DNA of 43,201 nucleotides from JABDPF01 sp036351055 (GCA_036351055.1 JAZBOH010000095.1:1-43201), one strand, 5' to 3'; positions 7,250 through 16,305 are shown, numbered from the stretch's first letter. The notes: a model not told the origin generated them from the sequence alone. Program-made: numbers and translations.

Positions 7250-7278
7250 ATTTTCCGTTCTTTGGGCAGGGGAGTCAA
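7250..7278 (-). promoter_or_regulatory. Probable promoter of tRNA-Asn
   Basis: On the minus strand TTGACT (7278-7273), a 17-base spacer, then GAAAAT (7255-7250), followed by a GC-rich stretch (ACCGCGCC). GC-rich discriminators are typical of stable-RNA promoters under stringent control. The -10 matches consensus at four of six positions. Confidence 0.55.
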
Positions 7279-7355
7279 GGTCAAATCCCTGCTTTTTCGG
7301 GAAAATTCGCACCTGCGATCATTATACGCGCTGTAGGCCGCCTGTTTTCCAGTTT

Positions 7356-7895
7356 TCAGGCCGGGCAGAGGCTGGAACTGATCCCGGGGTAGCTGTCACG
7401 GCGAATCCTGCCGATGTTGGAGATAACCAGTTTTTTTGCGCCACCCGGGCCACCACGTCCGCACAGGCTGATGCTGCCGTTGCTGCCGGGCGTGCTGCCG
7501 TCCGGGAAGAATCGGATCTCCCTCCGGCTGGCGGGTGCATGGATCTCGATGGCTTCGTGCGGCTGTCCATGGCGCAGCAGGAATTCACTTTCCTGGGGCT
7601 GGCGGTCGCCATTGCTGTCTTCGAAAACGATCCAGCCACCGCTCCAGTCGCTGGCGCCGGTACAGCCTGAAACCGGGCTGCCCGGGCACACGGTCACCAG
7701 CGAATTGCGGTACACGGCCTGGCTGCGGGCCGCCAACAGGTCGTTGTGCAGCGCGTTGACGGCCGCTTTCATGCGCTGGCGGTTGGTGAATGACTCCAGG
7801 GAGGGTGCGGCCAGGGTAAGCAGGATGGCCGCGACGGACAGGGTGACCATCAGTTCGATGACGGTGGTTCCGGTGCCGTGGCCGTGGATCTTCAT
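7356..7895 (-). CDS. GspH/FimT-type minor pseudopilin
   Basis: The protein is 179 residues. The prepilin motif lies near the N-terminus: Gly before a TTVIELMVTL stretch, with Glu at mature position 5, followed by a hydrophobic helix (SVAAILLTLAAPSL). A short basic leader of about nine residues would be removed by PilD. The globular part has the GspH/FimT pattern (AVNALHNDLLAARSQAVYRN, then WSGGWIVFEDSNGD) and several cysteines late in the protein. FimT/FimU proteins prime type IV pilus assembly, and in several bacteria FimT-like proteins help DNA uptake. No other pilus gene is nearby. The start lacks a clear ribosome site, so the exact start is less certain than the family. Confidence 0.88.
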   Translation of the reverse strand: MKIHGHGTGTTVIELMVTLSVAAILLTLAAPSLESFTNRQRMKAAVNALHNDLLAARSQAVYRNSLVTVCPGSPVSGCTGASDWSGGWIVFEDSNGDRQPQESEFLLRHGQPHEAIEIHAPASRREIRFFPDGSTPGSNGSISLCGRGGPGGAKKLVISNIGRIRRDSYPGISSSLCPA

Positions 7896-7952
7896 GGGGT
7901 TATTGTGAGGCGCGACAAACGATGCGTCTGTCGGAAAACCCAGGCAATTTTC

Positions 7953-7974
7953 GTAGGAGCGAGTCTTGCTCGCG
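7953..7974. repeat. Single REP-like palindrome
   Basis: GTAGGAGCGAG, four bases, then GCTCGCG: the arms GAGCGAG and CTCGCG face each other. It resembles the common Pseudomonas REP head but differs from the GGAGCGGCTTTAGCCGCG copies in the hyp operon. It lies just beyond the stop of the aminotransferase gene. Confidence 0.6.
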
Positions 7975-7983
7975 CCGCGCTAA

Positions 7984-9165
7984 CTAGCCCATTGCGGCCT
8001 TCATTCTACCGACGGCGTCTTCGAGGTAGTCCATGCCGGCGGCATAGGACAGGCGCAGGTGGCCGGCCGAGCCAAAGGCCGAACCGGGCACGGTGGCGAC
8101 GCCGGCTTCTTCGAGCATCCAGGCGGCCAGTTCCACGTCGTCGCGCACGTCGTCGCGGCTGTCGATAAAGTCCTGGAACGACGGGAAGGCGTAAAAAGCC
8201 CCGTCGCAACTGGCGCACTGCACGCCGGGCAGAGCGTTCAGGGCCTCGTACATGAACTCGTAACGCGCCTTGAAGGCCCGCCGCATCTCTTCCACGCAAT
8301 CCTGCGGCCCGAGCAGCGCGGCGACCGATGCCGCCTGCGATACCGAGCCCGGGCAGGACGTGCTCTGGCTCTGTACCTTGCGCATGGCCTTGACCAGGTC
8401 TTCCGGGCCGGCCAGGTAGCCGATGCGCCAGCCCGTCATGGCGTAACCCTTGGAAACGCCGTTGATTACCAGTGTGCGGTCGCGCAGTTCCGGGCAGCTG
8501 TTGAGGAAGGTGCGGTAGGAGCCCTCTCCCCAGTAAATGAATTCATAGATGTCGTCGCAGGCGATCAGCACTTTCGGGTGTTCGAGCAACACCTCACCGA
8601 TCTCCCGGTACTCGTCTTCGCTGTACACCTTGCCAGTGGGGTTGGACGGCGAATTGAGGATGATCATGCGCGTGTTTTCGGTCAGCGAGTTCTGCAACTG
8701 TTTTGCCGTGATCTTGAAATCATTCTCCGCCGTGGTGGCCAGGATGACGGGCTGACCGTCGGCCAGCTTGACCATGTCGGGGTAGGAAACCCAGTAGGGC
8801 GCCGGCACGATCACCTCGTCGCCGCGGTTGAGCGCGGCGACCATCAGGTTGTACAGGCACTGCTTGGCGCCGTTCGAAGCGATCACCTGCTGCGGTGAGA
8901 ATTCGAGCGAGTTATCGCGCTGCAGTTTCTGGATGATGGCCGTCTTGAGTTCGGGCGTGCCATCGACCGCCGTGTAACGGGTTTCGCCCGCGTTGATGGC
9001 TGCAATGCCCGCCTCACGAATGTGCAAGGGCGTATCGAAATCCGGTTCGCCGGCCCCCAGGGACACGATATCCTTGCCCTGGGCTTTCAGCTCCATGGCT
9101 TTCATCGTGACCATGATGGTGGCGGAAGGCTTGATCAGGTCAAGCCGGGACGATGTCCTGGTCAT
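7984..9165 (-). CDS. aspC: Class I aspartate aminotransferase (I-gamma/beta type)
   Basis: The protein is 393 residues, full length for the family. It is a PLP enzyme exchanging the amino group between aspartate and 2-oxoglutarate in the cytoplasm; some relatives also accept prephenate. Evidence: the GAGEPDFDTP entry, the NGAKQCLYNL segment, NSPSNPTGKVYS with the conserved Asn, the PLP-lysine motif INGVSKGYAMTGWRIGY and the C-terminal LRLSYA with the carboxylate-binding Arg. The gene is divergent from uvrB with 96 bases between them, an arrangement also found in Pseudomonas, where the gene is called aatA or aspC. A TATAAT at 9210-9215 lies in the shared promoter region, oriented towards uvrB. 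Confidence 0.93.
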   Translation of the reverse strand: MTRTSSRLDLIKPSATIMVTMKAMELKAQGKDIVSLGAGEPDFDTPLHIREAGIAAINAGETRYTAVDGTPELKTAIIQKLQRDNSLEFSPQQVIASNGAKQCLYNLMVAALNRGDEVIVPAPYWVSYPDMVKLADGQPVILATTAENDFKITAKQLQNSLTENTRMIILNSPSNPTGKVYSEDEYREIGEVLLEHPKVLIACDDIYEFIYWGEGSYRTFLNSCPELRDRTLVINGVSKGYAMTGWRIGYLAGPEDLVKAMRKVQSQSTSCPGSVSQAASVAALLGPQDCVEEMRRAFKARYEFMYEALNALPGVQCASCDGAFYAFPSFQDFIDSRDDVRDDVELAAWMLEEAGVATVPGSAFGSAGHLRLSYAAGMDYLEDAVGRMKAAMG

Positions 9166-9261
9166 TATTTGTCTCTCCCCCCGAGGCCTCTATCAACCTC
9201 GTCTGCACGTATAATAGCAAATTCCCTGCACGACCCGGCGAGATAAAAGAGAAGCACAGCC

Positions 9262-11283
9262 ATGCCAGAAAAAGCCGCCAAGTCCTTTGTTTTACAGAGC
9301 AAATTCAAGCCAGCGGGCGATCAGCCCCAGGCGATTGAAAAGCTGGTCGAAGGCTTGCGGGATGGATTGGCGCACCAGACCCTGCTCGGCGTGACCGGTT
9401 CCGGCAAGACCTTTTCCATCGCCAACGTCATCAACCGCGTGCAGCGGCCGACCCTGATCATGGCGCCCAACAAGACCCTGGCGGCGCAGTTGTACGGCGA
9501 GTTCCGCGACTTTTTTCCGCAGAACGCGGTGGAGTACTTCGTTTCCTACTACGACTACTACCAGCCCGAGGCCTACGTGCCTTCCTCCGATACCTATATC
9601 GAGAAAGACGCATCGGTCAACGAGCACATCGAGCAGATGCGCCTGTCGGCCACCAAGGCGCTGCTGGAGCGCCGCGATACCATTATCGTGGCCACCGTGT
9701 CGGCCATCTACGGTCTCGGCGATCCCACGCAATACCTGAGCATGGTGCTGCACCTGTCGCGCGGCGAGACCATCGACCAGCGCGCCATCCTGCGCCGCCT
9801 GGCCGAAATGCAGTACAGCCGCAACGACTTCGAACTGCGCCGCGGCACTTACCGGGTGCGCGGCGATATCATCGATATTTTTCCGGGCGACGAAGAGGCC
9901 CAGGCCATTCGCGTGGAATTGTTCGACCAGGAAATCGAGTCGATCTGCGTGCTTGATCCACTGACCGGCGAGATCCTGCAGAAGCTGCAGCGCATCACGA
10001 TTTACCCCAAGTCGCACTACGTCACACCGCGCCAGGTCGTGCTCGACGCCACCGAGTCGATCACGGTGGAATTGAAGGAGCGGCTGGAGCAGTTACGCGA
10101 GGCGCATAAACTGGTCGAGTTGCAGAGGCTGGAGCAGCGCACGCGTTACGACCTCGAAATGATGCTGGAACTGGGCTACTGCAACGGCATCGAGAACTAT
10201 TCCCGGCACCTGACCGGCCGCGGGGCAGGGGAGGCGCCGCCGACGTTGTTTGATTACCTGCCCGAGGACGCGCTGGTGGTGCTGGACGAGAGCCACGTGA
10301 TGGTTCCCCAACTGGGCGCGATGTACAAGGGCGACCGCTCGCGCAAGGAAAACCTGGTGCTGTATGGTTTCCGCCTGCCGTCGGCGCTCGACAACCGGCC
10401 CTTGAAGTTCGAGGAATGGGAGGCCAGGGCGCCGCAGATGATTTTCTGCTCGGCGACGCCGCGGCCCTACGAAGTCGAGCGATCCGGTGACGTGGTCGAG
10501 CAGGTCGTGCGCCCGACCGGCCTGATCGACCCCGAAGTCGAGGTCCGGCCGGCGACCGACCAGGTTGACGACCTGCTGTCCGAGGTCAACAAGCGCACCG
10601 CGCTGGGCGACCGGGTGCTGGTCACGACCCTGACCAAGCGCATGGCGGAGAACCTCACCGAATACCTCGCCGACCATGGTATCCGGGTGCGTTACCTGCA
10701 CTCCGATATCGACACGGTGGAGCGGGTGGAGATCATCCGCGACCTTCGCCTGGGTGAATTTGATGTGCTGGTTGGAATTAACTTATTAAGGGAAGGTCTT
10801 GATATGCCAGAAGTTTCCCTTGTAGCAATTCTCGATGCCGACCGGGAAGGTTTCCTGCGTTCCGACTCTTCCCTGATCCAGACCATCGGCCGTGTTGCGC
10901 GTAACCTGCGCGGCAAGGCTATCCTCTACGCGGACCGCATCACCGGTTCGATGGAACGGGCGATGGCCGAAACCGAACGCCGCCGCGGCAAGCAGATCGA
11001 GTACAACCTGGAACACGGTATCACGCCAAAAACCATCGAGAAGAAGGTCGCCGACGTCATGGACGGGGCGCACGATGGCGGCCGCCGCTACGACCGGCGC
11101 GCCACCCGCGTGGCCGAAAAAACTGGCGAGTATACCGATATCAGGCCAGAGAACCTCGGTCGCGCCATCGCGGAGCTCGAAAAGAAGATGTTCAAACACG
11201 CCGAGCAGCTGGAATTCGAGGACGCCGCGCGGGTTCGCGACGAGATCCACAAGCTGAAAGAACGAGTTCTTAAGGCGGGATAA
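9262..11283 (+). CDS. uvrB: UvrB, excinuclease ABC subunit B
   Basis: The protein is 673 residues, the usual length. UvrB verifies damage handed over by UvrA and positions UvrC for the double incision in nucleotide excision repair. Landmarks are the Walker A box GVTGSGKT (residues 43-50), the beta-hairpin region YYDYYQPEAYVP, the DEAD-like VVLDESHV, helicase motifs V and VI (GINLLREGLDMPE and QTIGRVARN) and the C-terminal UVR domain (ELEKKMFKHAEQLEFEDAARVRDEI), which contacts UvrC. No LexA box was found upstream. One conserved stretch (about 10750-10840) uses AT-rich codons unlike the rest of the gene. Confidence 0.98.
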   Translation: MPEKAAKSFVLQSKFKPAGDQPQAIEKLVEGLRDGLAHQTLLGVTGSGKTFSIANVINRVQRPTLIMAPNKTLAAQLYGEFRDFFPQNAVEYFVSYYDYYQPEAYVPSSDTYIEKDASVNEHIEQMRLSATKALLERRDTIIVATVSAIYGLGDPTQYLSMVLHLSRGETIDQRAILRRLAEMQYSRNDFELRRGTYRVRGDIIDIFPGDEEAQAIRVELFDQEIESICVLDPLTGEILQKLQRITIYPKSHYVTPRQVVLDATESITVELKERLEQLREAHKLVELQRLEQRTRYDLEMMLELGYCNGIENYSRHLTGRGAGEAPPTLFDYLPEDALVVLDESHVMVPQLGAMYKGDRSRKENLVLYGFRLPSALDNRPLKFEEWEARAPQMIFCSATPRPYEVERSGDVVEQVVRPTGLIDPEVEVRPATDQVDDLLSEVNKRTALGDRVLVTTLTKRMAENLTEYLADHGIRVRYLHSDIDTVERVEIIRDLRLGEFDVLVGINLLREGLDMPEVSLVAILDADREGFLRSDSSLIQTIGRVARNLRGKAILYADRITGSMERAMAETERRRGKQIEYNLEHGITPKTIEKKVADVMDGAHDGGRRYDRRATRVAEKTGEYTDIRPENLGRAIAELEKKMFKHAEQLEFEDAARVRDEIHKLKERVLKAG

Positions 11284-11436
11284 CCCCATGCTTAATGCCT
11301 GATTAGGCAGAACTTAGGGGCAGGTAAAATTAGATTAATGGAAACTAAACAAGCGCTTAGACCCTGCTAAATATTTCGTTCATCAGGCCCTAATCCGGTT
11401 CTTCTTATCATAGACACAGCTGAGAGGAGAACTCGG

Positions 11437-11601
11437 ATGTACCGGCCAGAATATCGCCGTTGGTGTAGTCATTGCGTTGCCACTGAGCAGCGCTCTCCAT
11501 GCTGTCTGTCTGCTTCTCCTCAGGACACGAACGTGGCCGACTTGTCGTTGTACGGCGAGCCGGCGAAATTTGCAGTCACTGAATCCGAAAACGGAGCGTA
11601 G
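11437..11601 (+). CDS. Possible small protein, 54 residues
   Basis: The ATG at 11437 is preceded by GAGAGGAGA with good spacing, and the frame runs 54 codons to TAG at 11601, 49 bases before the lipoprotein gene. The product begins MYRPEYRRWC and has a cluster of cysteines (two in WCSHC, two in PCC). It lacks a signal peptide. It may be a small regulatory or leader protein for the lipoprotein, or a decayed gene end. The ribosome site is the main support; no homology is claimed. Confidence 0.3.
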   Translation: MYRPEYRRWCSHCVATEQRSPCCLSASPQDTNVADLSLYGEPAKFAVTESENGA

Positions 11602-11650
11602 TGACCAGGCAACTGCCCCCGGCGGTTACCCGGTTTGGAAGGAGAAAGTC

Positions 11651-12124
11651 ATGAGTAAAATGATAAAAACAGCAGTAGCAGTTTCGAGTGTGATGTTTCT
11701 TGTAGCCTGCTCACCAGGCATGTACACCGGTGGCGGGTGGGCCGATACGGCAGGACCTGGTGACAGCAAAGCCAGCTTCGGGTTCAGCGTCGAGAGCTGT
11801 GACACCGAGGCCGCCGGGCATTTTAACCTGGCGGACGAAGGCTGGGATGTCCCGGTCGAAATCTCCGGCCACATCATGGATTTCGGTGAGTTGGGCGATT
11901 TTGGCGACAACTGCAATTTCTATGCGCTGCTCGAGTACGTTTCCGCCAACCCGGAACTTCCGGGCGAAGGACATGCCGTTGTCTGTTTCGGCAACGATAA
12001 CGAAACGGCAGACGCAGAAAGGTTTGGCCAGGTGTGGGTCACGGTGCAAAGCGGCCCGTTCGAGGGCTACGAGAATTACGGACCGATTTACAGCAACGTC
12101 CAGTCGCACCAGTGTGACAGTTAG
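11651..12124 (+). CDS. Secreted lipoprotein, possibly with a post-COAP-1-like domain
   Basis: The protein is 157 residues from an ATG behind AAGGAG. A longer in-frame reading upstream has no ribosome site. The signal peptide ends in a lipobox, FLVAC, so the mature protein starts at Cys20 and is membrane-anchored. The rest is acidic and Gly/Asp-rich, beginning GGGWADTAGPGDSKASFGF and containing three further cysteines. The GGGW..G..ASFGF opening resembles the post-COAP-1 domain of unknown function; this is a weak, memory-based likeness. The last four bases overlap the end of the convergent pyruvate-kinase-like gene. Confidence 0.75.
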   Translation: MSKMIKTAVAVSSVMFLVACSPGMYTGGGWADTAGPGDSKASFGFSVESCDTEAAGHFNLADEGWDVPVEISGHIMDFGELGDFGDNCNFYALLEYVSANPELPGEGHAVVCFGNDNETADAERFGQVWVTVQSGPFEGYENYGPIYSNVQSHQCDS

Positions 12125-14007
12125 TATGTGCTGACGGGCCCGGCCGTGGCGCAATCTGCGGCCAGGCCCAGTTTTCTCAACATCGACCGTTTCTTGGTCT
12201 GGTGATCCTGCATCCTCTGCAGGATATCGTTAAGGGTTCTGACGGCTTCCAGGATGTACGGACCCTTGTTCAGCATCACGCATTCAGCTGATTGCCCCAT
12301 CGCGGCGTCGGTGATCTCCGCGCGGCTGGCGTGTCCCCGCTTGGTCAGCCCTTCCAGCACCTGGGTGGCCCAGATCACGGGCACGTGCGCTGATTCGCAG
12401 ATCCAGAGGATTTCTTCCTGCAACTCGGCCATGCGTTCAAAACCGCATTCAGCGGCCAGGTCGCCACGCGCGATCATCACGCCGCAGGCCGGGAACTTGA
12501 GGGCTTCCAGCAAGATGCCGGGCAGGTTGTTGAAACCGCGCTTGGTTTCGATCTTGACGACCACGCCGACATCGTCGCAGCCCATCTCCAGCAGGCGCTG
12601 GCGCAGTTCGCGCACGTCTTCCGGGGTGTTGGTGAAAGACAGGCCGATCATGTCTGCATTGGCCGCGACGAACCCGAGGTCCGCGATGTCCTCGGCACTC
12701 AGTGCAGGCAGGTCCAGCTGGGTGTCCGGCAGGTTGATGCCTTTGTCGGCCTGCAGTTTCTCCTCGGCTTTGCGGGTATGGGTGATACGCACTTGCAAGC
12801 AGTCATCGCCGCATTTTTCGATGATGCCGGAGATGCGGCCGTCATCGAAACTGATCGAATCGCCCGGCTGGGCGTCGCGGTAGACCTCGGGGATCGGCAG
12901 GGAAACGCAACCGGGGCGAAGCTGGACGCCGTCCCGGTCGATCAGTGCTGGCCTGCCGGGTCGCGGACTGCAGCTGACCTTCAGCTTGTCACCACTGCGT
13001 ACCCGGATAACGCTCTGTTGTGCGGGCAGCCCCTCCAGCGTGGTATCGCCGTCTTTGCCCGGAAGGCCCAGGTGAGTGTTGTCCTGCAGGTAGGTGGTCT
13101 TGACGGACTCCACCCAACAACCGTGGCGGCCTACTTCGATGATACGCCAGCGCCGCTTTGCCCCGCGGGCGTCCTTGAGTTTTATCTTGTCGTCCACGCT
13201 GCAAGAGGCGAGCCAGTCTTGCGAAACCTTCAGGCAGGCATCGGCCGAGCCGCACTCATTGCCCTGGTTCGGGTCATTGGTCAGCCAGATTCGCGCGGGC
13301 CGGACGAGCTTGCCGTATTCATCCTTGACCGCCTTGACTTTGAGCACGGCCGGGGCGGCTTCCATCGGCCCGGTGCGGATTTTCGGACCACGCAAGTCCA
13401 TCAGCACGCGGCAACTTCGGCCCTTGACGCGTTCGGCATAGCGCTTTTGCCGGATGATCTGTTGCCAGTTGTCCGGGCCGCCATGGGCGCAATTGATGCG
13501 AATACAATCCATGCCACCCTCTACCAGCCGGTGCAGCATCATATAGTCGTTGGCGGCAGACTCCGGCATGGTCACCATGATCCGGGCGCGCCGGTTCCTG
13601 GGTGGATCGCCGAGCAGGCGGATGGTGTTCTGTTCGAGGCGCGCGGTGAGCAGGTCGAAGGAACGGTAGACTGCGGAATCGCCAGCGGCGGAAGCGTCGC
13701 GGCCGCTGAGCACATACAGGTTGTGCAGGACGGAGTCGAGCGTGGCCAACACGTTGGATTCGGCGCGGCCGATCGAGGATAAGCCGATATGGGCTAGCTG
13801 CTCCTGCAGGGGGCGCAGGTCGCGGTTGCGCAGCGCCATGTAACGCAGCAGGTTACGCGCGCTGTCCTGCCGTTCCTCGGGCAATTCCGCTACCTGGCTG
13901 CTCCTGGACTCGGCATAACCGTCAACTTCGGCGCGAACGCGTTCCAGGGCCGTGATCAGGCCTTCAAACGGGTCCTGCAGATGTTCGCCAATTTGCCCTG
14001 CGGTCAT
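12121..14007 (-). CDS. Pyruvate-kinase-like protein with long N-terminal extension
   Basis: The protein is 628 residues from the ATG at 14007 (GGAGG site; a TTG four codons upstream is less likely). About 160 helical residues precede a pyruvate kinase barrel. Recognisable barrel motifs are RINCAHGG, MDLRGPKIRTG, KIETKRGFNNLPGIL and GVMIARGDLAAE, then ATQVLEGLTKRGHASRAEITDA, which replaces the classic ATQMLESM...PTRAE site. An inserted B-like region is unusually long. The C-terminal allosteric domain of ordinary pyruvate kinases is missing. Catalysis (phosphoenolpyruvate plus ADP to pyruvate plus ATP) is possible but unproven; the lysine and acidic metal ligands appear present. It follows sufU on the same strand with a 20-base gap. 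Confidence 0.8.
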   Translation of the reverse strand: MTAGQIGEHLQDPFEGLITALERVRAEVDGYAESRSSQVAELPEERQDSARNLLRYMALRNRDLRPLQEQLAHIGLSSIGRAESNVLATLDSVLHNLYVLSGRDASAAGDSAVYRSFDLLTARLEQNTIRLLGDPPRNRRARIMVTMPESAANDYMMLHRLVEGGMDCIRINCAHGGPDNWQQIIRQKRYAERVKGRSCRVLMDLRGPKIRTGPMEAAPAVLKVKAVKDEYGKLVRPARIWLTNDPNQGNECGSADACLKVSQDWLASCSVDDKIKLKDARGAKRRWRIIEVGRHGCWVESVKTTYLQDNTHLGLPGKDGDTTLEGLPAQQSVIRVRSGDKLKVSCSPRPGRPALIDRDGVQLRPGCVSLPIPEVYRDAQPGDSISFDDGRISGIIEKCGDDCLQVRITHTRKAEEKLQADKGINLPDTQLDLPALSAEDIADLGFVAANADMIGLSFTNTPEDVRELRQRLLEMGCDDVGVVVKIETKRGFNNLPGILLEALKFPACGVMIARGDLAAECGFERMAELQEEILWICESAHVPVIWATQVLEGLTKRGHASRAEITDAAMGQSAECVMLNKGPYILEAVRTLNDILQRMQDHQTKKRSMLRKLGLAADCATAGPVSTY

Positions 14008-14027
14008 GTCGACCTCCAACCTTCACT

Positions 14028-14498
14028 CTAGCCGTCCTGGACGGATTTTTCCATGCCCAAGCCGCCGCGCTTCAGTGCTTTCTCGGCGGTGTCCCAGGGC
14101 AGGGTGGCGCACTGGATGCGGCTGGGATAGGGCCTGACCCCGAGCAAGGGGGACAAGAATCCGATATCGGCCGGTTGCTCCGGCTCCCGCAAAGCGCGCT
14201 CCAGGACTCGTTTCCTATCACCGAATGTCGCAACCGCCTGGCCGGCCACATGCTGACACATCATGGACGCCGAGGCCATGCAAATGGCACAGGCCTCACC
14301 TTCGAATGCGATGTCCTCGATCCTGCCGGCGGAAATTTTAAGGAATATTTCCATGCGATCCCCACATTGGGGATTCAGGCCCTCGTGGTGGTGGGTTGGC
14401 TGGATGCTCTTCCGGTATCCGACCGGATCGGCGGCGTGCTGCCGGATGGTGTCCTGGTAGAGTTGCTTGAGGGTGTTCACAGTTTGAGATCGATCCAT
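14028..14498 (-). CDS. sufU: SufU/NifU-type iron-sulfur cluster assembly protein
   Basis: The protein is 156 residues. The three conserved cysteines and one Asp of the IscU/SufU fold are present: NPQCGDRM (Cys45, Asp47), GEACAICMAS (Cys70) and SRIQCATLPWDT (Cys130). The long insert before the last cysteine and the LPW segment mark the SufU branch. In Firmicutes, SufU is a zinc protein that carries sulfur from SufS to SufB. The partner genes sufBCDS are not in this window, so it is an isolated copy. It overlaps the upstream endonuclease-family gene by 22 bases and has a poor ribosome site, which suggests coupled translation. Confidence 0.9.
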   Translation of the reverse strand: MDRSQTVNTLKQLYQDTIRQHAADPVGYRKSIQPTHHHEGLNPQCGDRMEIFLKISAGRIEDIAFEGEACAICMASASMMCQHVAGQAVATFGDRKRVLERALREPEQPADIGFLSPLLGVRPYPSRIQCATLPWDTAEKALKRGGLGMEKSVQDG

Positions 14499-15646
14499 AC
14501 CAGGCGGTGGTCTGAGGCGCCGGTGAGTTCATGGCCGGGCTCTCCCTCGGCGGGCCAGAACACGCCGCAGTCAAGCGCTTGCAGGTTTGCCGAGGGAAGT
14601 AAGTAGTCCAGCCTGAGGTTACCGGTATAGCGGTCGTTGAAGTCCGAAGTGTCCAGGGCCGGGTTTCCGCCGTGCCTCTCATTGCGCCCTCCCTGCAGGC
14701 GGCTGGCCTCGGCAGCGCCGCTGCTGGCGGGCAGGCAACTGCTGTTGATCCAGCTGGCGTCGAGGAGTTGATTGATGGCGCCGGGAATGGAGTCGCCGTC
14801 TTTCGGGTCGGCGTTGAAATCACCGGCGAGGACAAAGCGGGCATCCGAGGCGATGCCACCGCTGCGTCCGGCGTCGTCGACCAGCCAGGGCGCGTCCTTC
14901 GACCCGGCTTCGTAATACGCCTTCCAGAAACGGATTTCATCGTGGTTCCGCAGCCCGTTGCGGTCCTCGGGGCCGTCGAATACCGGTGGCGTCGGGTGGT
15001 GGGCCAGCAGGTGCAGTTTCTGGCCGTCGATGTTGAATACCAGGTCCCAGTGGCTCTTGGAACTGAGCCGCAATTGCCGCCAGGACGCAGGCGGGTAGAA
15101 TGGGCTGCCGTCCGGGTTCATGGGCTGCCGGGCGCCGGGCAGGGCGGACCAGCGGAATTTCTGGAAAGTGCGGGTTTTGTCCTCGAGTAAAGGATAGCGT
15201 GAGAGCACCAGCATGCCATACTGGCCGGGAAAATGCCCAAAGCCCCAGGCATCGCCGGGCCCGCCGGTTTTTCCATCGCCGTCCAGGTCCAGTCCGCTGT
15301 CCTCGCCGGTGTTGACCGCAGCGCTGAAATGCCAGGGGTAGCTGAGGCCTTCCTGTCCGCCGAGGCCAGTGGCCAGGTAGTTCTGCCCGAGCAGGGCCGC
15401 GGCATCGATGTCCGGGTCGAAGTCAAACTCGTTGAGCAGCACGATGTCGGGTCGAACGCGTTGCAGGATCTCGGCGACCTGCAACAGGCGCGGGTGTCCT
15501 CCCGCTTTCAATGCTTCCGCCATCTCGCCCTGGCGGTCGAATCCCATCGCGATATTGAAAGTGGCGATTCGCACGGGCTGCGAATCGGCCAAGGCCGGGT
15601 TGGTGGCGGCTGCCAAAGCAAAAAACAAGGGAATGAAGCAATACAT
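14477..15646 (-). CDS. Secreted endonuclease/exonuclease/phosphatase family protein
   Basis: The protein is 389 residues with a signal peptide (MYCFIPLFFALAAATNPALA). The EEP fold is marked by RIATFNIAMGF near the mature start, LLNEFD (metal-binding Glu), AGDFNADP (Asp and Asn) and TGASDHRLVWIDL (catalytic Asp-His). A DLDGDGKTGGPGD loop near residues 119-131 looks like a calcium-binding insert. It is an exported metal-dependent phosphoesterase; the substrate (DNA, phospholipid or other phosphodiester) cannot be told. It is divergent from the AhpD-like gene at 15687 and overlaps sufU at its 3' end. Confidence 0.85.
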   Translation of the reverse strand: MYCFIPLFFALAAATNPALADSQPVRIATFNIAMGFDRQGEMAEALKAGGHPRLLQVAEILQRVRPDIVLLNEFDFDPDIDAAALLGQNYLATGLGGQEGLSYPWHFSAAVNTGEDSGLDLDGDGKTGGPGDAWGFGHFPGQYGMLVLSRYPLLEDKTRTFQKFRWSALPGARQPMNPDGSPFYPPASWRQLRLSSKSHWDLVFNIDGQKLHLLAHHPTPPVFDGPEDRNGLRNHDEIRFWKAYYEAGSKDAPWLVDDAGRSGGIASDARFVLAGDFNADPKDGDSIPGAINQLLDASWINSSCLPASSGAAEASRLQGGRNERHGGNPALDTSDFNDRYTGNLRLDYLLPSANLQALDCGVFWPAEGEPGHELTGASDHRLVWIDLKL

Positions 15647-15686
15647 GCTCGTATGATATAGACAAATTCAGGAAAGAGAATCGCGC

Positions 15687-16292
15687 ATGCCGTTTATCAA
15701 AGTCATCCACCCCTCAGATGCCACCGGACGGCTCGGTAAAATTTACGACAAGGTCACCGGACCGGGCGGGCAGGTCGATAACGTGCTGCAGATCCACAGT
15801 CTGCGACCGCATACCCTGGAAGGGCATATGGGGCTGTACAAGGCCAGCTTGCACCACCCACGCAACGAGTTGCCCATCTGGTTCCTGGAAGCCGTGGGAG
15901 TCTTGGTCAGCCTGCTCAACAACTGCTCTTATTGCGCCAAGCACCATGGCGTTGGCATGAAGCGCCAGTTATCGAAGGATCCGGAAAAATTCGAAGCCTG
16001 CTTCGAGCAGTTGCAGCTAGACCAGCCTGGTGAACCATTCAGCCCGGCGGAACAGGCCGCACTGGAATACGCACGCAAACTGACCCTGGACCCCGGCGCC
16101 ATCGAAGACTGCGACATAGCCCCCATGCGTACCGCCGGCCTGAGCGACGGCCAGATCCTCGAGGTCAACCAGGTTGCCGGCTATTTCGCCTACGCCAACC
16201 GCACCGTCACCGGCCTGGGCGTGCACACCGAAGGCGAACAACTCGGCCTCTGCCCCCCCGAAGCCGAACTCGAAGACTGGCACCACAAGTAA
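15687..16292 (+). CDS. AhpD/carboxymuconolactone-decarboxylase-like peroxidase-related enzyme
   Basis: The protein is 201 residues. The redox motif is NNCSYCAKHHG (Cys80, Cys83, His87), which matches the CxxC-x3-H centre of AhpD-type alkylhydroperoxidases. The longer form with an extra N-terminal region and a LTLDPGAIEDCDIAPMRTAGLSDGQILEVNQVAGYF tail segment corresponds to the peroxidase-related enzyme subfamily. It probably reduces peroxides or recycles a thiol partner in the cytoplasm. Its stop is followed within 15 bases by a GGGGCCGGATACATT repeat cluster shared with the convergent hydrogenase operon. Confidence 0.9.
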   Translation: MPFIKVIHPSDATGRLGKIYDKVTGPGGQVDNVLQIHSLRPHTLEGHMGLYKASLHHPRNELPIWFLEAVGVLVSLLNNCSYCAKHHGVGMKRQLSKDPEKFEACFEQLQLDQPGEPFSPAEQAALEYARKLTLDPGAIEDCDIAPMRTAGLSDGQILEVNQVAGYFAYANRTVTGLGVHTEGEQLGLCPPEAELEDWHHK

Positions 16293-16305
16293 GAAAATCA
16301 AAAAA

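Noticed and set aside
9166..9261. LexA box upstream of uvrB
   Set aside because: No CTGT-N8-ACAG or close variant is present between the aminotransferase and uvrB; only a TATAAT is visible.
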